Assembly (NCBI RefSeq): GCF_000385565.1 | Contig: NC_021169.1 | Location: 1,346,571 to 1,410,570 of the forward strand | Direction: 5' to 3' | DNA: 64,000 bases | Source: Archaeoglobus sulfaticallidus PM70-1 | Lineage (GTDB): Archaea; Halobacteriota; Archaeoglobi; Archaeoglobales; Archaeoglobaceae | Part shown: one piece after another, positions 30,629-40,058 of the stretch | Position numbering within the stretch: the first letter of the stretch is position 1 | Layout: each line of letters starts with the position of its first letter | Made by a program: the position numbers and the translations under genes | Notes under the pieces: model-generated | What the model was told of the DNA's origin: nothing | Databases searched by the model: none | Seen by the model: the letters and a program-made list of their open reading frames with translations, nothing else

Positions 30629-33600
30629 ATGCCACACATAGGGGATGTTTATGTTCCTGTCATAACCGAGCTGTCAGCCGACAAGAGGAGGAAGGAAAAC
30701 AAGGTCATCAAACCACTCAACCTCGATGAGCCGATTGTGGTCCCACTGAGGAAGGACATAAGAGAACTCAGAATGAGGGGGGTGCTGATCCCCGAAGGGG
30801 CGAAGAGTGAGGATGCTTTCGCGGAGGATCTGATGGCCGTTGCGGAAAGAGATCCGGCATACAACCATCTTGATTACGCTGGTGTGGACGGCTTTGTTGC
30901 TGTCGATGACATCGAGATCCCGAAGTCGGCTGAGATAGCTAATTTGAGAGAGTACTCCATAAACGGAAAGTTCCTGCCGAGAACCGTCTATGAGAGGGCC
31001 TACAAGTTCAGGAACGAGATTATCGTGAATGACTTCGGGATCGGCTTTCCTGCTGTGATTCCGTTGCCGGTTGGAGCTTACAATGTGAAGCTGAAGTCTC
31101 CGTGGCAAACGATTAATCTTGATTCTTACTGGGTAAAAGTAACAGGAAAAGATGGAGACATTCCGTTCTACAAGCCGTTCCCACTTTTCGACCAGGACAA
31201 TGCCACAACAACAGGAACGGTAACCTATCTGGAGGAAGCTTACAGACTTCAGACGATAAATCTTGATGCTCAAGGAGAGTACGCCCAATGGACTGTTGGT
31301 ATCGGATCAGATATTCCGAAGGGAACTTATAAGATTGTTCTGAGGGTGAGAGATGATAATGTAGCAGACGATATTAAAATAACGGTCTCAGGGAGTGTTA
31401 GTGGGACGATTTTAACAGAAACCCTAAGCACGGGTGGAACAAGTTTTGTAACACTTGAGACCTCTGAGTTCAACGCTTTAACCGAGGAAACCTTGACAAT
31501 CAAGGTAGAGAAGGCTACCAGCACAGCTAATGTTATTGAATTAGATTATTGCTACATAGAGCCGACCTACATTGCGAGACTAGCCTTCGACGTGGACCAG
31601 GAGTATGATGTGGGAGAGGTTAAGGTTTACGACACAATGGGCACGACTGATGAATCGCAATGGATACGAGTGTTTAACAAAGAACATAAGTTCACAGGGA
31701 AGATAGTAGTAGAGAATGGTTTTCTGAGATTCATGTTTGATCCAAGTACAACAGGATATTATGGCATAAGATACAGTATATGGAATGGAACAAATTGGTC
31801 TAACTTAGGAGAGTGGCAATTATATGCGTTTAACAATGATCCCATAGAAGACATAAAGATTAATAGCATAAATTCTGATAGAGTTGAGTTAGTATTGTCT
31901 ATAAGTGGTGGATTAGATTATGCTGCTTCATTAGGGGACAGATTAGTACAGATTTGGAACATTACGAAAGCAGGTGTAGAAGTTTTCAATGATAAGATTG
32001 GTTCGTTAAGATATACAAACTATATCAGAGCAATACCAGATTACTCCACATTGTTCCTCTATACAAAAGATAAAATAGTTCGCGAGACGACGGAGTTTTC
32101 TATTCCATTGAATACATATTTCATAAGTATAACTACTGGCGAAATGAAAACAATAGCGATTCATGATGCTAACAAGAGAGCAGGATTTTATTCTTCTGGT
32201 GCCGTTATGTATGATTGGCATGAAGATGCAACCGACTTTAAGATGTTCTTCTTCGATAGGTACGAATCTTGGTTATCAAACCTCTTCAAAGAAGCAGAAG
32301 ACGCAACGCTCAGCTCAGCTCCAGATCCACTAACTTACACGGATGATTTTAGTATTGATACAAGTTCGAGGTATCTACAACTTGTTGGAACAGGGTGGAC
32401 ATGGGATACGGCTAACGGGGAGTTAGACGCTTATAGTGATACCGAAAGCACTGAACTTCTTAGGCTAAAAAGTCTCAAGTTTGCGGGGGGAACATATCAG
32501 GTAGATGTAAGAATTAATTCAACTAATGCAGTCGCAAGGGATGCGGGGATAGTTTTTGGTCTTCAGGATGTAGCAAACCATTACCTTGTGAGACTAAATA
32601 TAGACTCAGGAGGATCAGCAACCTGTAACATTCTCAAGAAAGTTGATGGAACTTGGACAAGTTTAGCATCAGCTCCAGTAACAGCAACAACAGGTACGTG
32701 GTATAACATTAGAGTGGAGTGGGATACCTCTACAGGCATAATAGAAGTATACTTTGATGGAGCGGAGATAGTCACGGTTTCTGCACAAGATACTACCTTC
32801 ACATCAGGATATGTCGGATTAAGAGCAACAGCAACAGCAGGAGTAGGGAACCTCGATGTTAGTTTTGACAACCTCTCCATATCAGCCACTGAGGTCATAG
32901 GAAGGGGAGCACAGGTTAATAGATTTCTCGATGATTTCGATTGGGATTCGTCAGCAGAATATACTCAATCAGAAGGGGTGTGGTCTTGGGATGGTGTTAA
33001 TGGGACTGTAAAGATGGAAGATACAACTGTTAGGGGAATCTTACAACTCAATTCGTTAAAGTTTGGAACAGGGTCTTATGAGGTGAGAGCAAAGATTACT
33101 AATAGTGATCCAGTTGGTAGAGAGGCGGGAATACTCTTTTGTATAAGTGATACTAATAATATGTATTTGGCGAATATTTACTTAGATAGTAGCATAGGAA
33201 AAGTAGTTCTTTGGAAGAGGGTAGGAGGCACATGGTCTCAATTAGCTGCTGCAGCTAGAACAATAAATCTTGGAGAATTCTACAAACTGAAAGTGAATTT
33301 TGATTCTTCTACTGGACAAATAGATGTATATTTCAATGATGAAACAACACCTTGTATCACTAAAACAGATACAACTTTTTCGAATGGTTACGTAGGCCTA
33401 TGGGTCAATGTAGCCGGAGCAGCTGAATTCGATGACCTCGAAATCAACGCAGAGGAAGTGACGAGCAGCGGGAACAGTTGTGTGATTCTCGGAGGAATTA
33501 ATCACGGCGGTAAAAGTTTCAGTCCATATGAGTATGTCCAATATAGAATATTTAAAGACAAAATACCATCCGGGAGATATTTGGCAGTAGCAAGAATCAA

Positions 33601-33943
33601 GAAAACAATTTCTGGGTTTACAGCTTATGTATCTACATACTTATATGACACAGATCTTGATAATACACCAGCATTCGATGGAGCTGGAAAATTTAAACAT
33701 ATTTCGAGTGACATAACTTCTACATATGGATATTTTATAAGACCATTTGAAAAAACTGGGGATTCTCCCTCATCAAGAATAGATTTTGCAGTAGTTGATG
33801 AAAACATGGGTACAGTAATAGTTGACTACTTCCTCTTAATTCCAATCAGTGGACTCGAAAGCTCCCAGTTATTCCCGCAAGATATCGCATTTCTCAGCAT
33901 GGTTGATCCAAACCTTAAGAGAGTTTTAGAAATCAAAAATTAG
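30629..33943 (+). CDS. Tail fibre / receptor-binding protein
   Basis: 1104 residues. The N-terminal 150 residues are virus-like in codon use and presumably attach to the tail tip. Downstream are beta-sandwich modules, including two tandem copies of a concanavalin/LamG-like domain (about 570-765 and 765-945). Each begins with FxDDF and ends in a GYVGL then FDxL strand. The C-terminal 160 residues form another domain. The repeated central part is AT-richer than the ends, consistent with exchange of host-recognition modules. Likely binds archaeal surface glycans or S-layer (inference). Confidence 0.75.
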   Translation: MPHIGDVYVPVITELSADKRRKENKVIKPLNLDEPIVVPLRKDIRELRMRGVLIPEGAKSEDAFAEDLMAVAERDPAYNHLDYAGVDGFVAVDDIEIPKSAEIANLREYSINGKFLPRTVYERAYKFRNEIIVNDFGIGFPAVIPLPVGAYNVKLKSPWQTINLDSYWVKVTGKDGDIPFYKPFPLFDQDNATTTGTVTYLEEAYRLQTINLDAQGEYAQWTVGIGSDIPKGTYKIVLRVRDDNVADDIKITVSGSVSGTILTETLSTGGTSFVTLETSEFNALTEETLTIKVEKATSTANVIELDYCYIEPTYIARLAFDVDQEYDVGEVKVYDTMGTTDESQWIRVFNKEHKFTGKIVVENGFLRFMFDPSTTGYYGIRYSIWNGTNWSNLGEWQLYAFNNDPIEDIKINSINSDRVELVLSISGGLDYAASLGDRLVQIWNITKAGVEVFNDKIGSLRYTNYIRAIPDYSTLFLYTKDKIVRETTEFSIPLNTYFISITTGEMKTIAIHDANKRAGFYSSGAVMYDWHEDATDFKMFFFDRYESWLSNLFKEAEDATLSSAPDPLTYTDDFSIDTSSRYLQLVGTGWTWDTANGELDAYSDTESTELLRLKSLKFAGGTYQVDVRINSTNAVARDAGIVFGLQDVANHYLVRLNIDSGGSATCNILKKVDGTWTSLASAPVTATTGTWYNIRVEWDTSTGIIEVYFDGAEIVTVSAQDTTFTSGYVGLRATATAGVGNLDVSFDNLSISATEVIGRGAQVNRFLDDFDWDSSAEYTQSEGVWSWDGVNGTVKMEDTTVRGILQLNSLKFGTGSYEVRAKITNSDPVGREAGILFCISDTNNMYLANIYLDSSIGKVVLWKRVGGTWSQLAAAARTINLGEFYKLKVNFDSSTGQIDVYFNDETTPCITKTDTTFSNGYVGLWVNVAGAAEFDDLEINAEEVTSSGNSCVILGGINHGGKSFSPYEYVQYRIFKDKIPSGRYLAVARIKKTISGFTAYVSTYLYDTDLDNTPAFDGAGKFKHISSDITSTYGYFIRPFEKTGDSPSSRIDFAVVDENMGTVIVDYFLLIPISGLESSQLFPQDIAFLSMVDPNLKRVLEIKN

Positions 33944-33960
33944 AGGGGGTGATAATTTTG

Positions 33961-34461
33961 TTGAGGAAGGTTAAGGTCGTGAGGGATGAGGAGGGCATAA
34001 GGCCGGACTGCGAGCCGCCGTTCAGCGTGGTGGAGTACGGCGAGGACTATGCGATAGTCGACACGCCAAACGAGGTCGGTGAGCCGGCAACCTGGGACGA
34101 AGTCAAAAATCCGATCTTCAAGAAGATAGTGGTGGGGGACAGGGCGTATTCTGTTGGTGGCAGGATCAGGGACACGACCCCGGTCTACTTGGACAATATG
34201 GGGCGACTCTGCCTGAAAAAGATGAAGAAAATTGCGGTGCAGAGAATTATCGAAGAAGAGAATATCATTGTCCCAGATGAGATCGAGAGACCGGAATTCG
34301 TGTCTGCTCCGGAAACACCTCTGGCGATCAGGAACGGACAGCTCGGCGTTTATATACGGGATGAGATGGGCAATGAGGTGTTTACGACCGATCCAGAAAC
34401 AGAGATCGTTGTAGCTGAGAGTGGCGAGAGGATTAAGTTGAGAGATGTTAGCGTAGTGTAA
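33961..34461 (+). CDS. Small protein after tail fibre
   Basis: About 166 residues. The TTG at 33961 is preferred because GGGGGTGAT (33945-33953) is correctly spaced before it; GTG 33949 lies inside that leader. The product is acidic with Val/Glu-rich strands and a basic helix (LKKMKKIAVQRIIEEE) in the middle. It ends the late structural genes. It could be a fibre assembly or tip protein; unrecognised. Confidence 0.6.
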   Translation: MRKVKVVRDEEGIRPDCEPPFSVVEYGEDYAIVDTPNEVGEPATWDEVKNPIFKKIVVGDRAYSVGGRIRDTTPVYLDNMGRLCLKKMKKIAVQRIIEEENIIVPDEIERPEFVSAPETPLAIRNGQLGVYIRDEMGNEVFTTDPETEIVVAESGERIKLRDVSVV

Positions 34462-34508
34462 GTTTATCCAGAAAATCTTAAATTTTTAATCTTTTAATAA
34501 TACCTCTA

Positions 34509-35366
34509 ATGGATTCGATCTGGAATTTTTTAATAACAGCTCTAATGGACTCGAACTGGGCTCTAGCCTTACTGACTTTAGCTCTGGTTATCATTACGGC
34601 ATGGTATGCTCGCTCAAATCATAAGTATGTCAAATTATTTGAAAAAGAAAGAAAAAGAAGGGTTATTGGGGAAATCGCGAGAAGTATCTTTTCTCCAATA
34701 TTAACTTCGTTATCTATCTCTAAAGAGTATCTGGAGAAAGGGTATTTCATAATTCTAAGGCAAGATAAAGTTAGACTAGATTTGCTTTCATCACCAAATT
34801 ACTATCTGAAGGAGAAAGTAAATATCCATACTCAAAATAGATACTCGGGTGTATATTGTTCTGCAGAATATCTCCTAAGCTTCTCCGATGAAATTTTAGA
34901 TAAGCATATCTCAAAAATACGAGAGTTAAGCCAGGAATTTGATGAATATCGTAATAGATTGGAAGTTTTGTTAAAAGAAATAGTTCCAGTTGTTTTTTCT
35001 GAATTTAGGGATTTCTGTGAAGAAATAATTGAAGAGTATCGGAAAAGTGAACAGAGTATAAAAATCGAAAAAGATGATGATTACTATCGGCTGTTAAGTT
35101 ATGTTATTGGGGGAACAAAGTCTCTTCCAGATGGACATGAGTGGAAAGAGTTTTGGGAAAAATATAGGACTAAGATGCTTTCTTGGATCCTTCAAGATCC
35201 TTCTCTAAGAGAGAAAATTGATCGGTTTAACAAGATAAAAGAAGAACTCATTAACACAATAAATAAACTCGAAGAAGAGATTAATAACTTATTTAAAGAA
35301 TGGAGGAATGAGTACGGTCTAACTGCACTTGAAATGAGGCAGTATCAAGGATATATTTCCATGTAG
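34509..35366 (+). CDS. Membrane-anchored helical protein (cargo gene)
   Basis: 285 residues. One transmembrane helix (about 17-36) is followed by a basic segment (FEKERKRR) and a long, mostly helical cytoplasmic domain with coiled-coil tendency near the end (about 235-270). AT-rich, located between the fibre module and the integrase, convergent with the latter (stops two bases apart). No family recognised. Its composition matches the other cargo genes. Confidence 0.6.
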   Translation: MDSIWNFLITALMDSNWALALLTLALVIITAWYARSNHKYVKLFEKERKRRVIGEIARSIFSPILTSLSISKEYLEKGYFIILRQDKVRLDLLSSPNYYLKEKVNIHTQNRYSGVYCSAEYLLSFSDEILDKHISKIRELSQEFDEYRNRLEVLLKEIVPVVFSEFRDFCEEIIEEYRKSEQSIKIEKDDDYYRLLSYVIGGTKSLPDGHEWKEFWEKYRTKMLSWILQDPSLREKIDRFNKIKEELINTINKLEEEINNLFKEWRNEYGLTALEMRQYQGYISM

Positions 35367-35367
35367 T

Positions 35368-36216
35368 TTAGTCTAAAATCTTAAAATCCCTCCAATACTT
35401 ATCGTAAATCTTCTTCAACTCTTCCTCATCTTGGAAGTCGTAGTGTTCTAAATCGACATCCACGCCTCTCAGAGCAACATACTCTTCATTGCCGACGACA
35501 TGGCCCATTAGAATTTTCTTGATGGCTGTAGGCATTCCTAGTCTATCTGATTGTTGCGAGAAGAACTTACGCATGTGCTTCATCCTCAGCTTGGAATCGA
35601 TCTTTTCAAAAGCATCTCTGAGGTTGTAGAAAAGATTTGATGAGGGATTGGTTGCAAGGTAATCCTCCAAAGCTTGTTTCGCTTCCTCGTTGAAAAATGT
35701 GATCCGCTCTTCATAGTCTTTGGCAATTTCAGCTCTAACAAATACTGTTCTGTTCCTGACGTCTATGTCATCGATCATGAGCTTGTAAACTTCCATAGCT
35801 CTCAATCCGGATGTAGTTGCGAGCAAAACCGCAGCTTTAGCTCTCAACCTCAACGGCTCATATCTGACCTTCTGATCAATTTCATGGATCAGATTTCTCA
35901 CATGTATTGGCTTGATCACGAGCTTGCGTTTTTTGGGTACTTTGGGAGGTTTGATCAACTCTACAGATGGGTAGTTGATGAACTTCAGAAAACGTTTGAT
36001 AGTCGTGATGTGTTTACGGACGGTTTCAGGTTCAAATTGCTTTTTTAATTCGTTTATATAAATAATTATGCGGTCATCATCAATTTGGTATGAACAAGCC
36101 TCAAGAAACCGTGTCAATCTCGACATATTTTTGTTTATTTCTTCTTCAGAAATGTTAGAAAGTCTTAACATCCTGTAAAAATCGTTTTTGTGGCTTTGTT
36201 TTACACCAAACAACAT
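35368..36216 (-). CDS. int: Tyrosine recombinase (integrase)
   Basis: 282 residues. The N-terminal core-binding domain covers about 20-85. Catalytic residues: Arg139 (TSGLRAMEV), Lys166 region, K213xxR216 (KHMRKFF), His239 (ILMGH) and nucleophile Tyr259 (EHYDF). It catalyses site-specific integration of the provirus. The start ATG uses the discriminator base of the tRNA-Gly gene directly upstream, so in the integrated state the gene is probably read from the tRNA promoter. An internal Met at residue 16 is an alternative start. Confidence 0.9.
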   Translation of the reverse strand: MLFGVKQSHKNDFYRMLRLSNISEEEINKNMSRLTRFLEACSYQIDDDRIIIYINELKKQFEPETVRKHITTIKRFLKFINYPSVELIKPPKVPKKRKLVIKPIHVRNLIHEIDQKVRYEPLRLRAKAAVLLATTSGLRAMEVYKLMIDDIDVRNRTVFVRAEIAKDYEERITFFNEEAKQALEDYLATNPSSNLFYNLRDAFEKIDSKLRMKHMRKFFSQQSDRLGMPTAIKKILMGHVVGNEEYVALRGVDVDLEHYDFQDEEELKKIYDKYWRDFKILD

Positions 36217-36288
36217 GCGCCGGCCGGGATTTGAACCCGGGGCAAGGGCTCGGCAAGCCCTGGTGTTTCCAGACTACACCACCGGCGC
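36216..36288 (-). tRNA. tRNA-Gly(GCC), provirus attachment site
   Basis: Cloverleaf on the minus strand: acceptor GCGCCGG/CCGGCGC, anticodon stem AGGGC/GCCCT with loop TTGCCGA (anticodon GCC), T-arm CGGG-TTCAAAT-CCCGG, discriminator A. Integrase lies directly downstream, and host genes begin on the other side, so this is the integration target and the right boundary of the provirus. The matching 3' fragment at the left end must lie before position 1. Confidence 0.92.
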
Positions 36289-36301
36289 TTGAATATGGGT
36301 T

Positions 36302-36312
36302 AGATATATGCT
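36302..36312 (-). promoter_or_regulatory. TATA-like box of the tRNA-Gly (and integrase) transcript
   Basis: On the minus strand, AAAGCATATATCTAA lies 14-30 nt before the tRNA 5' end, with AAAG as a possible BRE. It is the only promoter-like sequence upstream of both tRNA-Gly and integrase. Confidence 0.5.
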
Positions 36313-36374
36313 TTAATCACGATTTATGAAGTTTGTGGTTATTCTTGTGATAACCTCATTTCAACCCTTTCAAT

Positions 36375-37286
36375 TTAGAGAATCCCAAGCTCCTTTCTTA
36401 AGACACAGGCCTGACAGATCTGTTTTGGTGTGGGCTCTCCACAAATCTCGCATCTGTTGAGATCCTTCTGAGGGAAGTTGGCTTTAAAACAATCCTGCAA
36501 AGCCTCAAAACTCCTCATAACGGAAAACTTTCTGCCGGGATACCTGTTCTCAAACTCGTAAAGGAAATCCCTTATAACAGCCCTTACAGGGAAGCGGCTG
36601 TAGGGACATTCGTTCATATCAACCTCTATACCGTTTAGAATGCAGTACAGCATGACTTCCTTCTCGTAAATCTCCCTGAACGGCTTGATCCTCACGACCA
36701 GATTCTCCTGCACCCTCTGCGGTATCAGCCTTGCAAGCCTCTCTATGTCTCCCTGCATGAAGTTCAGGAGTATCGTTTGAGTCTCATCATCGAGGTTATG
36801 CCCTGTTGCCAGCTTTGTAGCATTTAACTCTCTCGCAGTTCTGTTCAGAAGGTATTTCCTGAAAACTCCGCAGTAGGAGCAGGGCTTCTTATTTCCAATT
36901 TTTACCATCTCATCCAGATCCATCCCAAATTCCTCTTTAAATGAGATTATGTAGTGAGGGATCTCGAGCATCTCAGTAACTTTTTTCGCGATCTCAACAG
37001 TTGGAGGCCTGTAGCCAGCGATTCCTTCATCCACTGTTATTGCAAAGAACTCGAGATCCCTTCTCTTGCCATAGAGCTTTTTGAGGACGAATGTTAAGGC
37101 TGTGCTGTCCTTACCACCGCTGAGAGCTATTGCTATCCTGTCATTTTTCTGTATCATGCCGTACTTCTTGACAGCGTACTTCACCCTCTTCTCGAAATCG
37201 TAGATGAAGTGTTTTCTGCAGAGATGTCTGTTGCTGTGCCTCTGGAAGTACACTGCCCTCTTTCCACAAACGCTGCATGACTTCAC
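36375..37286 (-). CDS. ttuA: tRNA 2-thiolation enzyme, TtuA/NcsA family
   Basis: 303 residues. N-terminal zinc finger (CSVCG ... HLCRKHF), PP-loop SGGKDSTALTF (about 55-65), catalytic Cys in KPCSYCGVFRKYLL (about 139), GHNLDDETQT, a second conserved Cys in NECPYSRFPVRA, and a C-terminal zinc ribbon (CEICG ... CQAC). This is the TtuA/Ctu1 group that thiolates U54 or U34 of tRNA through an Fe-S cluster; in thermophiles the modification stabilises tRNA. Full length. Divergent from the RIO2 gene. The U54 versus U34 target is not decided by sequence. Confidence 0.9.
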   Translation of the reverse strand: MKSCSVCGKRAVYFQRHSNRHLCRKHFIYDFEKRVKYAVKKYGMIQKNDRIAIALSGGKDSTALTFVLKKLYGKRRDLEFFAITVDEGIAGYRPPTVEIAKKVTEMLEIPHYIISFKEEFGMDLDEMVKIGNKKPCSYCGVFRKYLLNRTARELNATKLATGHNLDDETQTILLNFMQGDIERLARLIPQRVQENLVVRIKPFREIYEKEVMLYCILNGIEVDMNECPYSRFPVRAVIRDFLYEFENRYPGRKFSVMRSFEALQDCFKANFPQKDLNRCEICGEPTPKQICQACVLRKELGIL

Positions 37287-37323
37287 AGCGAAGCTTATTA
37301 ATCGAAGTGATTTAACTTTTCTC

Positions 37324-38172
37324 GTGAAGGATTTTCACATACTATACAAAAGTCTCCGGAAAATCGACTGGAGGGTTATCGAAATAATCTTCAAAAAGAT
37401 GTGGGATTACAAGTATGTCCCATCAGACCTCATTCTCAAGCTATCCGGGATAAAGGAATCGGAACTCAACAAAATTCTGAGAAGGCTGAGCGATGACGGT
37501 CTTCTGGACAACAGATCCCAGCCGTACTTCGGGTCGAGCCTCACCTTCCTCGGCATGAGTCTTTACTCTCTGAGAAAGCTCGTGACGAGGAACAAGCTTG
37601 ACATGCTCGGGAAGAAAATGGGCGAGGGCAAGGAGAGTGTTGTTTACAACTGCTATTCCGAGAAATATGGAGAATGTGTTATCAAGTTCCACAAACTTGG
37701 AGCACACTTCAGGAAGATCAGGGAGAAGAGGGATTACGGAGATCTGCATCTGAGCGTTTTGACTGTGAGGTCAGCTAAAAAAGAATACAGCGCTTTAAAA
37801 AGGTTGTTTGGGATAATTAATGTCCCTGAAGCCTTTGCCTGGGAAGGGAATGCCGTTATGATGGAGTTAATCGATGGGAAAGAGTTATTCAGGGTCAGGC
37901 TGGAAAATCCTGAGGATGCTCTGGACATAATACTGGAAGACACGAAGAAGATGTTTAGGGCTGGTATAATACACGGAGACCTCAGCCAGTACAATATTCT
38001 CGTCAGCGATGATCTCTACATCATCGATTTTCCGCAGCATGTGGATTTAGATCATGAAAACTGGCCTGATATTCTCAAAAAAGATATCGAGAATGTGTTA
38101 TCTTACTTTAAAAAAGCTTACGGGATAGAAAAAGATATTAACTCGGTAACCAAGTATATCATATCGGAATGA
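37324..38172 (+). CDS. rio2: RIO2 serine/threonine protein kinase
   Basis: 282 residues from GTG 37324; a longer frame exists but overlaps the divergent tRNA-thiolation gene, and the chosen length equals what I know of the A. fulgidus Rio2. The N-terminal winged helix (about 1-85) is followed by the kinase: glycine loop GKKMGEGKESVVYN, catalytic HGDLSQYNIL and metal-binding IIDFPQ. RIO2 acts in small-ribosomal-subunit maturation. It overlaps the DUF460 gene by four bases. Confidence 0.93.
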   Translation: MKDFHILYKSLRKIDWRVIEIIFKKMWDYKYVPSDLILKLSGIKESELNKILRRLSDDGLLDNRSQPYFGSSLTFLGMSLYSLRKLVTRNKLDMLGKKMGEGKESVVYNCYSEKYGECVIKFHKLGAHFRKIREKRDYGDLHLSVLTVRSAKKEYSALKRLFGIINVPEAFAWEGNAVMMELIDGKELFRVRLENPEDALDIILEDTKKMFRAGIIHGDLSQYNILVSDDLYIIDFPQHVDLDHENWPDILKKDIENVLSYFKKAYGIEKDINSVTKYIISE

Positions 38173-40052
38173 TATTTGGTATAGACATAGTAAAAGGGTC
38201 TTTGCGTGGAAGAATAAGACCCGAATATGCCCTTGTTGTGCTGGACAACGATAAGGAAGAAGAGTACAGAGTTACGAGAAGTAAGCTCTTCAGGATGGTA
38301 AGGGAGCTAAAGCCAGATATCGTTGCTTTTGACAGTATTCAGGAGCTTTTTAGCTCGAAGAGAGAGCTTGTAGATTTTTTGAAGGTTCTGCCAAGCAGCA
38401 TCAAGTTCGTCCAGATTGCCGGGAAAGAGTCATTGCATGCCATCGCGAGGAGATATGGAATAAGGATGAACATCAGAAGCCCGGCAGATGAGGCAAGAGC
38501 CTGTGCATATCTCGCGAGTTTTGGAGTTGGAAGTGAGATCTCGGTGTTCTTCGACAAAACTATCATCACGGTTTCGAGAAACAGAAGCCTTGGAAAAGGT
38601 GGATGGCACCAGAACAGATACCGCAGGAGAGTTCACGATGAAGTCAGGATGATCTTCAACGAGATAAAGGAGATCCTGAAGAACAAGGGTTTCGAGTTCA
38701 GCGAGGATGTCAGGTTCGGCTATGGTGGCATATCCCGGGGCACGCTGTTGGTCAACGCTGAAAGGTCTGAAGTACCGATAAACTCTTTCAAAACAAAAAA
38801 TGTTCAGGTAAGGGTTGAGGCGATCGAGAGGGACAAGATAGAATACATCCCCCTGAAGAAGAGGGTCAGGCATCTTATTGTTGGCATAGATCCTGGCAGT
38901 ACTGTTGGTGTGGCCGTTCTGGATCTGGATGGCAAGGTCCTCGGTGTTAGGAGCAAGAAGGGCTGGAGTTTTTCAGAGGTTATCGAGTACATACTCTCTT
39001 TTGGAAAGCCAGTTATTGTCGCTACAGACAAATCAAACGCTCCAGAGTATGTTAGCAAGGTCAGATCTGCTTTTAATGCGATAATCTATACACCAAGAGA
39101 TGATATGAGCGTGGAAAGAAAGATTCAGCTCACAAGGGGCTATAAGGTTTTTAACGACCACGAGAGAGATGCCCTCTCATCAGCTATCGAGGCGTTCAAT
39201 TCCTATAAGAACAAGCTGATGAACATCGAGAAAAGAATGCCAGCGGGATACGATCTCGATGCCGTTAAGGCTGGGGTGATCAAGGGTATCCCTCTGAAAA
39301 CAATCCTTGGGGAGGAGAGACGCGAGGAAAAGAAGGAGAAGAAAACCGTTCCGTCTAAGGTAGACAGGGAGGAAATCAAAAGAAAAGATAGATTGATTGA
39401 GGAACTCTATGAAGAGAACAGAATTCTGAAAGAGGAGATAAAAGAGCTGAGAAGGGAAATAGAATCACTCAAGCAGAGGATTGTGTCAATATCCAGAGAG
39501 GAGCATGAAAGGATAAGGAGGGACAACTACATAAAAACACTCGAAGCTGAGAATAAGAGGTTGAGGATGGAACTATCTGAGAAAAACTCAAAGATAGATG
39601 AGCTTGAAAGCAAGCTCGCCGTTATAAAGAGGATGAGGTATCTGGAACTCTTCGAAGGGTGGAAGTGGGTTAAAGTCCTGAAGAAGTTCACGAAGGAAGA
39701 GATAGAGAGGGTTGAGAAAGAGTTTGGCATAAACGAGAACGACATAATCTTCATCCACGACTGCAGCGGCGGTGGGAAGACAACTGCTGAGTACCTTATA
39801 AAGAAGGGAGTAAAAGCCATAATTTCCAGTAGCCCGATGTCTCATCTCGCATCATCTCTGTTCGAGGAAGCAGGCATCCCAGTCATCGATGTGGAAAATG
39901 TCGAGGTGGAAATTGCTGATGAGATAGTGCTGCTGAACTCGAAAAAGTTTGAGGAGAGGTATCTTGAGGAGAAAAGAAAAATGGAGAAAAGGAAGCTGGA
40001 TCTTTTGGAAGAGCTAATTCAGGAGTACAGGCTTAAAAGAAAAAATATATAG
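38169..40052 (+). CDS. DUF460 family protein (RNase H-like)
   Basis: 627 residues, archaea-specific. There are two RNase H-fold-like halves: residues 1-140 (GIDIVKGSLRGR ... VAFDSIQEL) and 235-350 with GIDPGSTVGVAVLDLDG, the RuvC-like first strand. A Lys/Glu-rich coiled coil covers about 395-490. The C-terminal domain contains FIHDCSGGGKTTAEYLI (a P-loop-like Gly-rich turn) and ends in a basic helix. Coupled to RIO2 by ATGA overlap. Probably a nucleic-acid enzyme; activity is unproven to my knowledge. Confidence 0.8.
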   Translation: MIFGIDIVKGSLRGRIRPEYALVVLDNDKEEEYRVTRSKLFRMVRELKPDIVAFDSIQELFSSKRELVDFLKVLPSSIKFVQIAGKESLHAIARRYGIRMNIRSPADEARACAYLASFGVGSEISVFFDKTIITVSRNRSLGKGGWHQNRYRRRVHDEVRMIFNEIKEILKNKGFEFSEDVRFGYGGISRGTLLVNAERSEVPINSFKTKNVQVRVEAIERDKIEYIPLKKRVRHLIVGIDPGSTVGVAVLDLDGKVLGVRSKKGWSFSEVIEYILSFGKPVIVATDKSNAPEYVSKVRSAFNAIIYTPRDDMSVERKIQLTRGYKVFNDHERDALSSAIEAFNSYKNKLMNIEKRMPAGYDLDAVKAGVIKGIPLKTILGEERREEKKEKKTVPSKVDREEIKRKDRLIEELYEENRILKEEIKELRREIESLKQRIVSISREEHERIRRDNYIKTLEAENKRLRMELSEKNSKIDELESKLAVIKRMRYLELFEGWKWVKVLKKFTKEEIERVEKEFGINENDIIFIHDCSGGGKTTAEYLIKKGVKAIISSSPMSHLASSLFEEAGIPVIDVENVEVEIADEIVLLNSKKFEERYLEEKRKMEKRKLDLLEELIQEYRLKRKNI

Positions 40053-40058
40053 GGCGGA

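Noticed and set aside
30674-31288. 204-codon minus-strand frame opposite the fibre start
   Set aside because: Overlaps completely the well-supported fibre gene, without promoter or ribosome-binding site.
36289-36374. Second attachment site on the host side of tRNA-Gly
   Set aside because: No copy of the tRNA 3' end was seen elsewhere in the window; the partner site must lie left of position 1.
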